Assembly (NCBI RefSeq): GCF_002198715.1
Contig: NZ_MWLK01000037.1
Location: 94,001-158,000, forward strand
Reading direction: 5' to 3'
Origin: Rhodomicrobium sp. R_RK_3
GTDB lineage: Bacteria > Pseudomonadota > Alphaproteobacteria > Rhizobiales > Rhodomicrobiaceae
DNA length: 64,000 nucleotides
Below, one piece after another: positions 34,670 through 42,947 of this stretch. The stretch's first letter is position 1, and each line of letters starts with the position of its first letter. Below the pieces are notes generated by a model that was not told the origin of the DNA, searched no databases, and was given only the letters and a program-made list of their open reading frames with translations. The position numbers and the translations under genes were made by a program.

Positions 34670-34782
34670 TTCCGTCGCCCCGGCCGTTAGAGCCGGGGCC
34701 CACTAGCTTCTCCACCGGCACTGTGCTCGCTGTTCTGCCAATGGATCGCGGTCCGGCCTGACGGCCGCCCGGGACGACGGAA
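34670..34782. repeat. MITE-like element with terminal inverted repeats
   Basis: 113 bases with terminal TTCCGTCG...CGACGGAA and subterminal CCCGG/CCGGG; an internal hairpin is GCCCCGGC-7-GCCGGGGC (34677-34699). It fills most of the gap 34577-34890, which has no supported gene otherwise. Its end resembles the repeat at 3718-3772. Confidence 0.6.
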
Positions 34783-34890
34783 GGAGAGGCCATGCGATAC
34801 GCAAAGGTCTTCATGGGGAGAGGCTGTCTTGCGGCCTCCCGCGAAAACTCTGGACGGCGCGCGTCGACGGCGCTGCCGCCGCGCCCCGGA

Positions 34891-35532
34891 TTACTCGCCG
34901 ATCAGCGTCTTCAGCTTCGCGGTGGCCCGGGCCGGGTCGGCGCCTTGGCCGATGATGAGCAGGCCGGTGCGCTTCCAGTTGCGGTCGAGCAGGAAGGCGT
35001 TGCCGGAATGGTCGATCGTGTAGCCGCCGCCGGCCAGCGGCACCTTGTGGAACTCGGCGCCCACAGCCTTGGCGATGGCGCCGATCTCGGCGAGGCTGCC
35101 GGTCACGCCGACGATGCGGGCATCGAACGAGGCGAGATAGTCCTTCAGTACCTCCGGCGTGTCGCGCTCGGGATCGGCGCTGATGAAGATGACGTTCAGC
35201 CGGTCGGCGAGCGGGCCGAGATCGGCCATGCGGTCGGCGATTTCGGCAAGGGCGGTCGGGCAGATCGAGGGGCAGTTGGCGAAGCCGAAAAACACCAGGC
35301 TCGGCTTGCCGGCAAAGCTTTGCGTCGTCACCGGATGGCCGAGCTGGTCGACGAGCCCGGCGCCATCAGCCGGCGTCCCCGCCGCCGAGGCCGGCGCCGC
35401 CATCAGCGCGCCGCCGATCAGCGCCGCCGCCGCCATCCTCCTCAGGCAACTGGCCGCACCCCAAATCATCCCACGCGCGGCGGCAATGCCGCGATCCATC
35501 CGCCGTCCCATCACACCGATCACCATCTGCAT
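34891..35532 (-). CDS. SCO family protein (copper chaperone/thiol reductase type)
   Basis: A 213-residue SCO1/SenC-like protein, membrane-anchored and facing the periplasm. It has the copper-binding CPSIC motif (CxxxC) and the conserved His in YTIDHSGNAFLLD, thioredoxin-like fold. A hydrophobic segment with an Ala-rich end (AAAALIGGALMAAPASA) is the anchor or signal. The ATG at 35532 follows GGGAG by 5 bases; longer frames lack this. It lies downstream of the multicopper oxidase and SCO-cytochrome fusion genes, probably in the same operon, and may deliver copper to a multicopper oxidase or to heme-copper oxidases. Confidence 0.88.
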   Translation of the reverse strand: MQMVIGVMGRRMDRGIAAARGMIWGAASCLRRMAAAALIGGALMAAPASAAGTPADGAGLVDQLGHPVTTQSFAGKPSLVFFGFANCPSICPTALAEIADRMADLGPLADRLNVIFISADPERDTPEVLKDYLASFDARIVGVTGSLAEIGAIAKAVGAEFHKVPLAGGGYTIDHSGNAFLLDRNWKRTGLLIIGQGADPARATAKLKTLIGE

Positions 35533-35589
35533 TAACTCCCGCCGACGCCGGGCAGACCGCACGCAAGAACGGCGCGCGGCCCGCCAATC

Positions 35590-36615
35590 TCAGCCTCCCG
35601 GCGGCTTAGGCCCCGGCGCGGTCGCGCCGGAGCCGGCCGCCTCGCCCTGATGCGAGCGGGCCTCGATATAGAGCAGCACATCCGCCACATCGTTCTCCTT
35701 CAGCCCCAGATTGGGCATCATCACGCCCTTATATTTCTGGGAAATCTCAACGGTCAGCGGGTCCTTCTCCGCCCGCATCTTCTCGGGCGACATGAGGAAG
35801 CGGGTCAGCCAGCCGCGCTCGCGGCGATGGCCGATATGGGCGAGATCGGGACCGATGAAATCGCCGCCGCCGATCGAATGGCAGGTCGAGCAGGCCTTGA
35901 TGTACAGCGCCTGGCCGGGATGTTTGTCGAGCCGGTAGGCGTCGATTTCGGCGGCGGCGTGGCGGGTTGAGAGGGCGCGCCTCGTCGCGCGCACCGCCGG
36001 ATCGAGATCCCTGATGGTGGCGACGGCGAGATCCAGATCGGCGTAGACCGAATAGCGCGACCACTCGCCGGTCGCGTCATTGCCCAGCATCATGTCGTTG
36101 CGGTGCTCGGACAGGCTGCGGCTGCGCTCGCCGATCTTCCAGCGGATCTGGTTGATGTGCTCCGGCTTGCCGGTGACGAAATACCAACCATTGCCCGCCC
36201 CGAAGGCGTCGGCATATTCCTTCAGCAGCTCGGGCGTGTCGCGGCCCGGGTCCATGGTGATGGAATAGATGAACACGTCGCGCCCGACCGCATCGCCGAG
36301 CCGCTGCTTGATCTGGGCGACGCGCGAGGTGGTCAGCGGGCAGATGTCGTTGCAGTTCAGATAGACGAAATTGACGACGACCATTTTGCCCTTGATAAGG
36401 CCGTCATAGAACGGCACCTCCTTGCCCTCGTGCGTGACGACGGGCAGGTTGGTGAAATAATCGGCGTCGAAGCGCGAGCCTTCCGGCGCGGCCGAAACCG
36501 GGCCGGCGCCCGCCAGGGCGAGCGCCAGCGCGAGAGCCGGAAGCTGGAAGCGGGGGCCTATCCCCGCTACCGCCGCGCGCGCCGCCAAGGCGCGGATGAA
36601 GAACGAAAGTCCCAT
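35590..36615 (-). CDS. SCO-cytochrome c fusion protein
   Basis: A 341-residue periplasmic protein with two parts. Residues about 45-215 are an SCO domain with CNDIC (CxxxC) and His in the SEHRNDMMLGNDATGEWSRYS segment; residues about 225-330 are a cytochrome c domain with heme motif CSTCH and a C-terminal Met in GVMMPNLGL. A signal sequence (ALALALALAGAGPVSA) is at the start. The gene begins 1 base after the multicopper oxidase stop, indicating tight coupling. The fusion suggests that copper delivery and electron transfer are combined for the oxidase; the exact role is inference. Confidence 0.9.
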   Translation of the reverse strand: MGLSFFIRALAARAAVAGIGPRFQLPALALALALAGAGPVSAAPEGSRFDADYFTNLPVVTHEGKEVPFYDGLIKGKMVVVNFVYLNCNDICPLTTSRVAQIKQRLGDAVGRDVFIYSITMDPGRDTPELLKEYADAFGAGNGWYFVTGKPEHINQIRWKIGERSRSLSEHRNDMMLGNDATGEWSRYSVYADLDLAVATIRDLDPAVRATRRALSTRHAAAEIDAYRLDKHPGQALYIKACSTCHSIGGGDFIGPDLAHIGHRRERGWLTRFLMSPEKMRAEKDPLTVEISQKYKGVMMPNLGLKENDVADVLLYIEARSHQGEAAGSGATAPGPKPPGG

Positions 36616-36616
36616 G

Positions 36617-38896
36617 TCAGGCGCTGCCCCCGCGCCGCCGCGGATCGCCTTCCGGCAGGATTTCCGGCGTCAGATATTCCACGCCGTCCTCCCTCGGATT
36701 GGGCGTCGGGCTGATGGCGATGAACGGGTCGCCGGTGCCATTGTCGTCCTTCAGGATCTGGTAGCGCATGAGCATGGCGAAATCCTCATGCACGGTGTTG
36801 TGGCAGTGGGTGACATAGGCGCCGGCGAACTCACTGAAGCGGATCTGGATCTTGACCTTACCGCCCTCGCCGAGCCGCCAGACATCCTTGCGCGCCAGGC
36901 GCTCTGTCGCCCCGAAGGCGCCCACGGTCCGGCTGATGGTGACGCCTTCCTCGAAATGCAGATGCACCGGGTGATCCCAGCCGCCGCCGCCATTCTCCAG
37001 CGTCCAATGCTCGACCTCGCCGGCGCGGGGCACGATCAGCGAAGCGCGGTTGGCGTTCATGTAATGCTGGTCCTCGCCGTCGATGCGGATCACCCAGGGG
37101 AAGATCTCGCGGTCGCCGCAATCGGGGAAGCAGCCTTCAAAATTGTTGCTGGTCCGCTTGAATTCGAGATGGCGGGTGCGGACCGGCTCGACGATCGGGA
37201 TCTGCTCGGTAAGGACGGGCGGCACCTGGCTGCGATCCGGCGCGTTGTTCGGGTAGACATAGCCCGGCTGATCGACGCTCTCGACCGATTTGACGACGCG
37301 GAACTGCAACAGCGGCCCGACGCCCGGATCGTCCGAGTCCCGCCTGACGCCTTCCTTGACGCTGAGGATTTCCTTCGGCCCGCGCCCATCCTCATGCTCG
37401 ATATGGTTGACGAGCCGGAGCTTGTCGCCGGCGGCGAAGGGTGAGAAGTCGACGATGATGTCGAAGCGCTCGCCGGTGCCTTGCGGGTCGAGCGCATTCA
37501 CCGTGACCGGATTGACCAGGAGGTTGCCGTCATTGGCGATGACCGTGACGGGAACCGCCGTCCCGGCCTCGTTGACCAGCACCAGCTTGATGAAGCGCGA
37601 CATGCAACCGTTGACGATGCGGAAGCGGTATTTGCGCCGCATCACCTTGAAGAACGGGGCATAGGCGCCGTTCACGCACATGATGTCGCCGAGGAAGCCG
37701 TCCGTGTCGAAAATGTCGAAGAAGAGCTGGCCGCTCGGCGCGAAGGCCGCGTCGGTAATGATGAGGTTGACGTCGAAATCAATATTGCCCCAGGGCAGCC
37801 GCTCGCCACTCGGCAGGCGCAGATTGATGCCGTCATCCATGCCCTCATGGCCGCGATCGGGGCCGCTATAATAATTCAGCATCGCCAGATTGCCCTTGTA
37901 GACATTCTCGGCGGTGAAGAAGAAGCGGTGATCGTGCGCCCACAGCGTGCCCTGCAATTCGCGGAAATCGCCGGGAATGGCGAAAGGCACGCCATTGTCG
38001 TCGATGCCCGAGGCGCGCAGATCCGAGCCGTCGAGATTATAGGTGTCGGAGCGGGCGAGGCAGGTGCCCCAATGATAATCGTAGAACTGGCCGGGGAAGA
38101 AATGGGCATTGTTGGCGCCGTCGCTGCCCGCGCCATTATGCGCATTGTGGTTGTGCAGCGCGATCTCGTTGCGCCCGAAGCCGTTATTATGAGCGCGGTC
38201 GAGCGGCAGCGAGTTGTAGACGCGCGCCAGAACCGGCTCGCCATAGCGGATCTTGATGAGGGGCGGCGGCAGCGTGCCGCGCGTACCGAGCCCCCCGGCG
38301 CCGTAGCTCCAGACGCTGTTGGGGTCCTGCGGCTGGAAATTGGGATGGAATTTCAGCCCGTCCTGGATCTGGCCGAGCGACAATTGATAGCCGACCTTGG
38401 GCAGGTAATCGTTCCAGCGCTGATGGCCGAACCACATGCCGGGCGGACGGCCTTCGCAAGGGCCGCGCAGGGTGCGCGGATTGAGGTAGTCGGCGCCGCC
38501 CGTGGCGGTGAAGTCGGTGTGCCAGGACAGGCGCTTGGAATTGCGCTCGCCGAGCGCCGAGGGGAATGCCGCCTCGATCTCGCCGCCGACATTCAAATGC
38601 GTCAGCGGGTGCGGATGGTGCAGGTTGAGGCGCTGCATTTCCTGGGTGAAGGGCTGCGCGCCGAAACGCGGGCTCGGCGGCGTGCCGACCGGGATGGCGC
38701 CATAGGCGCTCGGCGCGAAGGGGCTGAGACCGTTCTTCAGCGCCAGCATGCCGCCGGCGGTGAAAATGCCCATCTTGAACAGGTCGCGCCGGGTGACCTG
38801 TCCGCTACCCAGGGCGCGGATGATTTCGGCGCGGTTTTCGCGCGCCTTCTGAGCTTCGCGGAGTCGATTTTTAGGAGCTGATTTTGGCAAATACAT
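36617..38896 (-). CDS. Tat-exported multicopper oxidase
   Basis: A 759-residue multicopper oxidase. The Tat motif TRRDLFKMGIFTAGG lies near residue 35-50, so it is exported folded. Copper-binding motifs seen are HNHNAHNG, WAHDHR, HPVHLHFEE and HCHNTVHEDFAML, giving one T1 and a trinuclear cluster. It is longer than typical laccases, with extra loops. The start at 38896 follows a GGAGA; the frame extends to 39088. It is the first gene of a three-gene cassette with an SCO-cytochrome fusion and an SCO protein. The substrate is unknown; metal (Mn, Cu) oxidation or a cytochrome-coupled oxidase are possible. Confidence 0.93.
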   Translation of the reverse strand: MYLPKSAPKNRLREAQKARENRAEIIRALGSGQVTRRDLFKMGIFTAGGMLALKNGLSPFAPSAYGAIPVGTPPSPRFGAQPFTQEMQRLNLHHPHPLTHLNVGGEIEAAFPSALGERNSKRLSWHTDFTATGGADYLNPRTLRGPCEGRPPGMWFGHQRWNDYLPKVGYQLSLGQIQDGLKFHPNFQPQDPNSVWSYGAGGLGTRGTLPPPLIKIRYGEPVLARVYNSLPLDRAHNNGFGRNEIALHNHNAHNGAGSDGANNAHFFPGQFYDYHWGTCLARSDTYNLDGSDLRASGIDDNGVPFAIPGDFRELQGTLWAHDHRFFFTAENVYKGNLAMLNYYSGPDRGHEGMDDGINLRLPSGERLPWGNIDFDVNLIITDAAFAPSGQLFFDIFDTDGFLGDIMCVNGAYAPFFKVMRRKYRFRIVNGCMSRFIKLVLVNEAGTAVPVTVIANDGNLLVNPVTVNALDPQGTGERFDIIVDFSPFAAGDKLRLVNHIEHEDGRGPKEILSVKEGVRRDSDDPGVGPLLQFRVVKSVESVDQPGYVYPNNAPDRSQVPPVLTEQIPIVEPVRTRHLEFKRTSNNFEGCFPDCGDREIFPWVIRIDGEDQHYMNANRASLIVPRAGEVEHWTLENGGGGWDHPVHLHFEEGVTISRTVGAFGATERLARKDVWRLGEGGKVKIQIRFSEFAGAYVTHCHNTVHEDFAMLMRYQILKDDNGTGDPFIAISPTPNPREDGVEYLTPEILPEGDPRRRGGSA

Positions 38897-39255
38897 TCGA
38901 ACATTTCTCCGCGAGGGAAGCCGCGCGCTGCTTTGGGAAATCGACCGCGAGAGCGCTTTTTCGCTGCCTGTTGCAATGATGACGGGCGGGCCCCGCATCG
39001 ATGCGCGCCCGTGAATACGTTCCGGATTTTGCCTTGATCCGGACGCCGTTCGGACATGCGCTGCGGAATAACGCCACGTAAAAAGCATAAATCGGCAAAG
39101 CGCTTACCGTCAGCACCCCTAGGGCACTGACCCGTAGTCCCTATCCGAGCCCGACCAAAGGTGTTCAGCTCATCAGACTTTGGTCTGGTGCCCCTTGACA
39201 GAAAATTTGCTTAAGTCACAAGGTATTTTGAATCAAAAAATGCCGGCGGTCGCTT

Positions 39256-39275
39256 TCGATTGTAGAAACAATCGA
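39256..39275 (+). promoter_or_regulatory. hairpin 1 in gspD leader
   Basis: TCGATTGT-AGAA-ACAATCGA, perfect 8-base inverted repeat with a 4-base loop. Confidence 0.55.
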
Positions 39276-39306
39276 TGGTTTCGCCGGGGCGCTTCTGATG
39301 GGGGTT

Positions 39307-39332
39307 TGAATGCTCGAATTTCCGAGCATTCA
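39307..39332 (+). promoter_or_regulatory. hairpin 2 in gspD leader
   Basis: Perfect 10-base inverted repeat, TGAATGCTCG / CGAGCATTCA, with a 6-base loop (39317-39322). Two bases after it comes GAGGAG, so the hairpin may affect translation start. It could also be an operator. Confidence 0.6.
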
Positions 39333-39398
39333 CGAGGAGTTGCGGCAGCGATCGTGGCGACTCGGCCTGCGGCGGAGGATGGGGTTGGGGAGACGGGC

Positions 39399-41684
39399 TT
39401 GGGACGTCACGCGCACTTGCGGCCGCGCCGGCACGGCAAATGGGGCGTCGGCCTGATAGCGCTATTGCTCAGCGCCTGCTCGCTCTCGCCTGAGCAATTG
39501 TCCTTACCCGCATCGATCACCGGCGCGACCGGCGACAGCCAGCAGGCGAGCAGCAATGGCCGCCCCGGCGTGCCGCTCGCCGATGCCGGCGACGAGGCCA
39601 CCAGGGGGCCCCGCGTCTACCCCGGCACCGGCCAGTTCGCGCAAAACCCGGCGGGCGGTGATGGCGGGTCCGAGCGGGCGCGCAGTAAGGTCGACGGCAA
39701 TGGCGTGACGCTGAATCTCGTCGGCGCCAGCGTGCCCGAGGTCGCCAAGACCGTGCTCGGCGATATTCTCAAGCTCAATTACACTGTCAGCGACAAGGCG
39801 AAGGCCTCGATCACGCTGAGCACGGCGCAGCCGGTGCCGAAGGAGGATCTGCTCAAGATCTTCGAGTCGATCCTGCGCTCCGAGGGCCTTGCGCTCAGCG
39901 TCGAGAACGGCGTCTACCGGGTGCTGCCCGGGGATGCGGTGGCGCGCGGCACGCCGCGCTGGGCGCCGCGCGGACGCCAGGAGGCGGGCGACGGCACTAC
40001 CATCGTGCCGTTGCGCTACGTCTCCGCGACCGAGATGGAGCGGGTGCTGAAATCCGTCGCGCCGCAGACCTCGATCCTGCGCGTCGACAATGCCCGCAAC
40101 CTGCTCATCGTCTCCGGCTCGGCAACGGAACTGGCCTCGGTCAACGACACCGTCGAGGCGTTTGATCTGGACTGGATGCGTGGCATGTCTTTCGCGCTGC
40201 TGCCGGTCGAGAGCGCCGATCCGGAAGCCATCGCCAAGGAACTCGACACCATCTTCGCCAATGATTCGGACAGCCCGACCAAGGGCATCGTCCGCTTCGT
40301 GCCGAACACGCGGCTGAAATCGGTGCTGGTGATCTCCTCGCGGCCGGAATATCTGCGCAAGGCCGAAGGCTGGCTGCGGCGCATCGACCTCGCCGGGCAG
40401 GCGACCGAGAAGCAGGTGCATGTCTACCACGTACAGAACCGCCCGGCCGGCGAATTGGCGGTGCTGCTGCGCAAGGTCTACAATTCGCAGTCGAACAATA
40501 ACGACCGGAACGAGCCCTCGACCCAGCCGGGGCAGGACGTGTCCGTCCTCTCCTCGGGCGACGACAATGCCGGCGGCGGCGGCTTGGGAACGCAGGGCCT
40601 GTCGAGCGGATTCGGCCAGGCGGGCACGCAGCAGCAGCGCCGCTCCGCTCAGCAGCAGCAGGGTGGCGGCATCGGCGATGTCGCCCAACCCGCAACCGGC
40701 GACCAGCCGCAGGGCCGCGGCGGCGACCAGACCGGCGACCGCAATGGCGGCATCGGCATCGTCGCCGACGACCCGAACAACTCCGTCATCATTACCGCGA
40801 CAGTCAGCGAATATAAGCGCATCCGCCAGATTCTCTCGCGCATCGACATCGCCGGCAAACAGGTGCTGCTCGAGGCGACCATCGCCGAAGTGACGCTGTC
40901 GGACCAGTTGAAATTCGGGCTGAAATGGTTCTTCCAGAAGGGCAATAACGAGGCGACCTTCACCACCCCGACCACCGCCGGCACGCCGGCCGACGTGCTT
41001 TCGGGTTTTGGCGGCTTCTCCTATTTCCTGAACACGCCGAATGTGCAGGTCGCGCTCAACGCCCTCAATCAGGTGACGACTGTCAATCTGGTGTCCTCGC
41101 CGAGCCTGATGGTGCTCGACAACAAGAAGGCGGTGCTGCAGATCGGCGACGAGGTGCCGTTCGCGACACAGCAGGCGCAGGGCACTCAGGTGCCGGGCGC
41201 GCCGGTCATCAACTCGATCTCCTTCCGCAGCACCGGCGTCATTCTCAGCATCACCCCGCGCGTCGGCGAGAACGGCCGCATCCAGCTCGACATCGAGCAG
41301 GAGGTCAGCGACGCCAAGCGGACCGAGACGTCCGACCTCGACTCGCCGACCATCTCGCAGCGCCGCGTGAAAACCTCGGTCGCGGTCGGCGACGGCGAGT
41401 GCATCGTGCTCGCAGGCCTGATGCGCGACAACACTTCGGTGTCGCACGACAAGGTACCGCTGATGGGGGATATTCCCGTCGTCGGCAATTTGTTCAAGAA
41501 TAAGACAGATGAGATTACCCGCACGGAGCTTCTGATCGCGATCACGCCGCATGTCGTCAAGGACGCGCGCCAGGTTCGCGGCATTGCCCAGGAATTCCGT
41601 GACCGCATGAATTTTAGCACCCGGCCGCAACGGGGTGGCCCCCCTGACCGGCGGGAAAATGTTGATCGCGTGATCGTCCGCTGA
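39399..41684 (+). CDS. gspD: type II secretion secretin GspD (lipoprotein)
   Basis: Outer-membrane secretin forming the exit pore of type II secretion. It has a lipobox GLIALLLSAC after a basic stretch (RPRRHGK), N0/N1-type domains (from VTLNLVGASVPEVAKTVL), repeated N domains (VPLRYVSATEMERVLKSV; VYHVQNRPAGELAVLL), a long Gly/Gln/Ser-rich linker with QQQQ, and the secretin core (GKQVLLEATIAEV; VPLMGDIPVVGNLFKNK; LLIAITPHVV). The start is uncertain: TTG at 39399 has GGGGAG 6 bases upstream and gives a proper lipoprotein signal; GTG at 39354 or an ATG at 39180 are alternatives. Only gspK follows; other type II genes are not in the window. Confidence 0.9.
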   Translation: MGRHAHLRPRRHGKWGVGLIALLLSACSLSPEQLSLPASITGATGDSQQASSNGRPGVPLADAGDEATRGPRVYPGTGQFAQNPAGGDGGSERARSKVDGNGVTLNLVGASVPEVAKTVLGDILKLNYTVSDKAKASITLSTAQPVPKEDLLKIFESILRSEGLALSVENGVYRVLPGDAVARGTPRWAPRGRQEAGDGTTIVPLRYVSATEMERVLKSVAPQTSILRVDNARNLLIVSGSATELASVNDTVEAFDLDWMRGMSFALLPVESADPEAIAKELDTIFANDSDSPTKGIVRFVPNTRLKSVLVISSRPEYLRKAEGWLRRIDLAGQATEKQVHVYHVQNRPAGELAVLLRKVYNSQSNNNDRNEPSTQPGQDVSVLSSGDDNAGGGGLGTQGLSSGFGQAGTQQQRRSAQQQQGGGIGDVAQPATGDQPQGRGGDQTGDRNGGIGIVADDPNNSVIITATVSEYKRIRQILSRIDIAGKQVLLEATIAEVTLSDQLKFGLKWFFQKGNNEATFTTPTTAGTPADVLSGFGGFSYFLNTPNVQVALNALNQVTTVNLVSSPSLMVLDNKKAVLQIGDEVPFATQQAQGTQVPGAPVINSISFRSTGVILSITPRVGENGRIQLDIEQEVSDAKRTETSDLDSPTISQRRVKTSVAVGDGECIVLAGLMRDNTSVSHDKVPLMGDIPVVGNLFKNKTDEITRTELLIAITPHVVKDARQVRGIAQEFRDRMNFSTRPQRGGPPDRRENVDRVIVR

Positions 41685-41733
41685 CTGTATTTTTTTGGTC
41701 TGTACTTAGCGTCCTCTGAAGGGGATTGCAGCC

Positions 41734-42684
41734 ATGTCCGAGAACAGCGAGCCCGGCCCGCCCCCGCCCGACGATCGAGGCTTCGCGCTCGTGCTCGTGC
41801 TGTGGGTCGCGGGCCTGTTGGCCGTGATGACGGCGAGCCTGTCCAGTTCTGTGCGCACCCATGTGCGGGTCGCCGCCAATGTCGCCGAGAGCGCGCGGGC
41901 CGAGGCGCTGGCCGACAGCGGCATCACCCTGGCGGTGATGGACCTGATGTCGACGCGGCGCGGGCGCGGCCATCAGCGGCGCTTCTCCGTCGACGGCCAA
42001 GGCACGCTCTGCCTCGTTCCCGGCGAGGGCGCCCTCAACATCTCGGTGATCGACGAGGCATCGCGGATCGACGTCAACACGGCGGGCGTGCCTTTAATTC
42101 AGGCATTGGTCGCCGGGCTCGGCGAGCCGCCGGAGAAGGCCGCGCAGATCGCGGAGGCGATCTTCGACTATCGCGACGCCGATGACGAGCGCAAGCCCAA
42201 CGGCGCCGAGGCCGCCGACTATCGTGCCGCCGGCCTCGGCTGGCTGCCGAAGAACGGGCCGCTGCAATCGGTGGACGAACTGGCCCAGGTTTACGGCATG
42301 ACGCCCGAGCTGCTCGCGCGGATGCGGCCGTACCTGACCGTCTATTCGGGCCTCGCCGGCATCGACGCCACCCTGGCCAGCGAGCGGCTGATCACGCTGC
42401 TGCGCAACGGTTTGGCGGGCACTGCCGGCGCCTTCGGCAGCTTTCCCGACTTCCATGAATCGGTGGCGCTGCCGGCCATGTTCGTCACCGCCTCGCAGCA
42501 GCGCGTGTTCACGCTGCGCGTCGAGGCGCTGAGCGCTGCGGGCGCGGTTTTCGTGCGCGAGGCCATCGTCGATGTCGGCACCCGGCAGACGCCGAAACAC
42601 GTGTTTTTGCGCTGGACGCGCGGTCCGGGTGACCCGGGGCCGGCGATCGGCATCCCCTTGAGCGCCGGGCGGTCGCTGTGTTGA
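41734..42684 (+). CDS. gspK: type II secretion minor pseudopilin GspK
   Basis: A 316-residue GspK-like minor pseudopilin. The leader DDRG-FALVLVLWVAGLLAVM fits prepilin peptidase cleavage between Gly and Phe followed by a hydrophobic helix. The body has INxxDEASRIDVNTAG, IFDYRDADDERKPNGAEAADY and LGWLPKNGPLQSVDEL, typical for GspK. AAGGGGATTG precedes the ATG. It follows gspD by 49 bases. The other pseudopilins, ATPase and platform genes must lie elsewhere, or the pair is a remnant. Confidence 0.85.
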   Translation: MSENSEPGPPPPDDRGFALVLVLWVAGLLAVMTASLSSSVRTHVRVAANVAESARAEALADSGITLAVMDLMSTRRGRGHQRRFSVDGQGTLCLVPGEGALNISVIDEASRIDVNTAGVPLIQALVAGLGEPPEKAAQIAEAIFDYRDADDERKPNGAEAADYRAAGLGWLPKNGPLQSVDELAQVYGMTPELLARMRPYLTVYSGLAGIDATLASERLITLLRNGLAGTAGAFGSFPDFHESVALPAMFVTASQQRVFTLRVEALSAAGAVFVREAIVDVGTRQTPKHVFLRWTRGPGDPGPAIGIPLSAGRSLC

Positions 42685-42947
42685 GGCCACAGGTAGTGCG
42701 AAAAATCACATTTACGCAAAAAGCGAGGAAATTTGTCTCCCGCAAGCAACGCCTCGCTAAATGTTGAAGCTGGCGCATGTCGATCTATGAGCGACAATGT
42801 GGTCAAATATTAGCCTACGTGCCATATTTCCATAATAGGCAGGGGAAAATACCTACACATTCCATGATCTGAAGACGCTGGGTTTCAGCTCTCAATCAAA
42901 AGCAGTTGCTGCGCCGCGCTATGGACCGGTTGGGGAGGGTTCGCGTA

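Larger units (their letters stand above)
38897..39398. promoter_or_regulatory. divergent promoter region with AT-rich leader and hairpins
   Basis: About 500 bases between the multicopper oxidase and gspD. It has a perfect -35-like TTGACA at 39195-39200 in an AT-rich stretch and two perfect inverted repeats (listed separately). The open frame upstream of gspD to 39180 is AT-rich and unlikely to be coding. Confidence 0.5.

Noticed and set aside
39180-39398. In-frame N-terminal extension of GspD from an ATG at 39180
   Set aside because: The stretch is AT-rich, contains a promoter-like element and two perfect hairpins, and a good lipoprotein signal begins only after 39399.
39504-41630. Long minus-strand open frame (708 codons)
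   Set aside because: Antisense to gspD; no domain signal, typical shadow composition.
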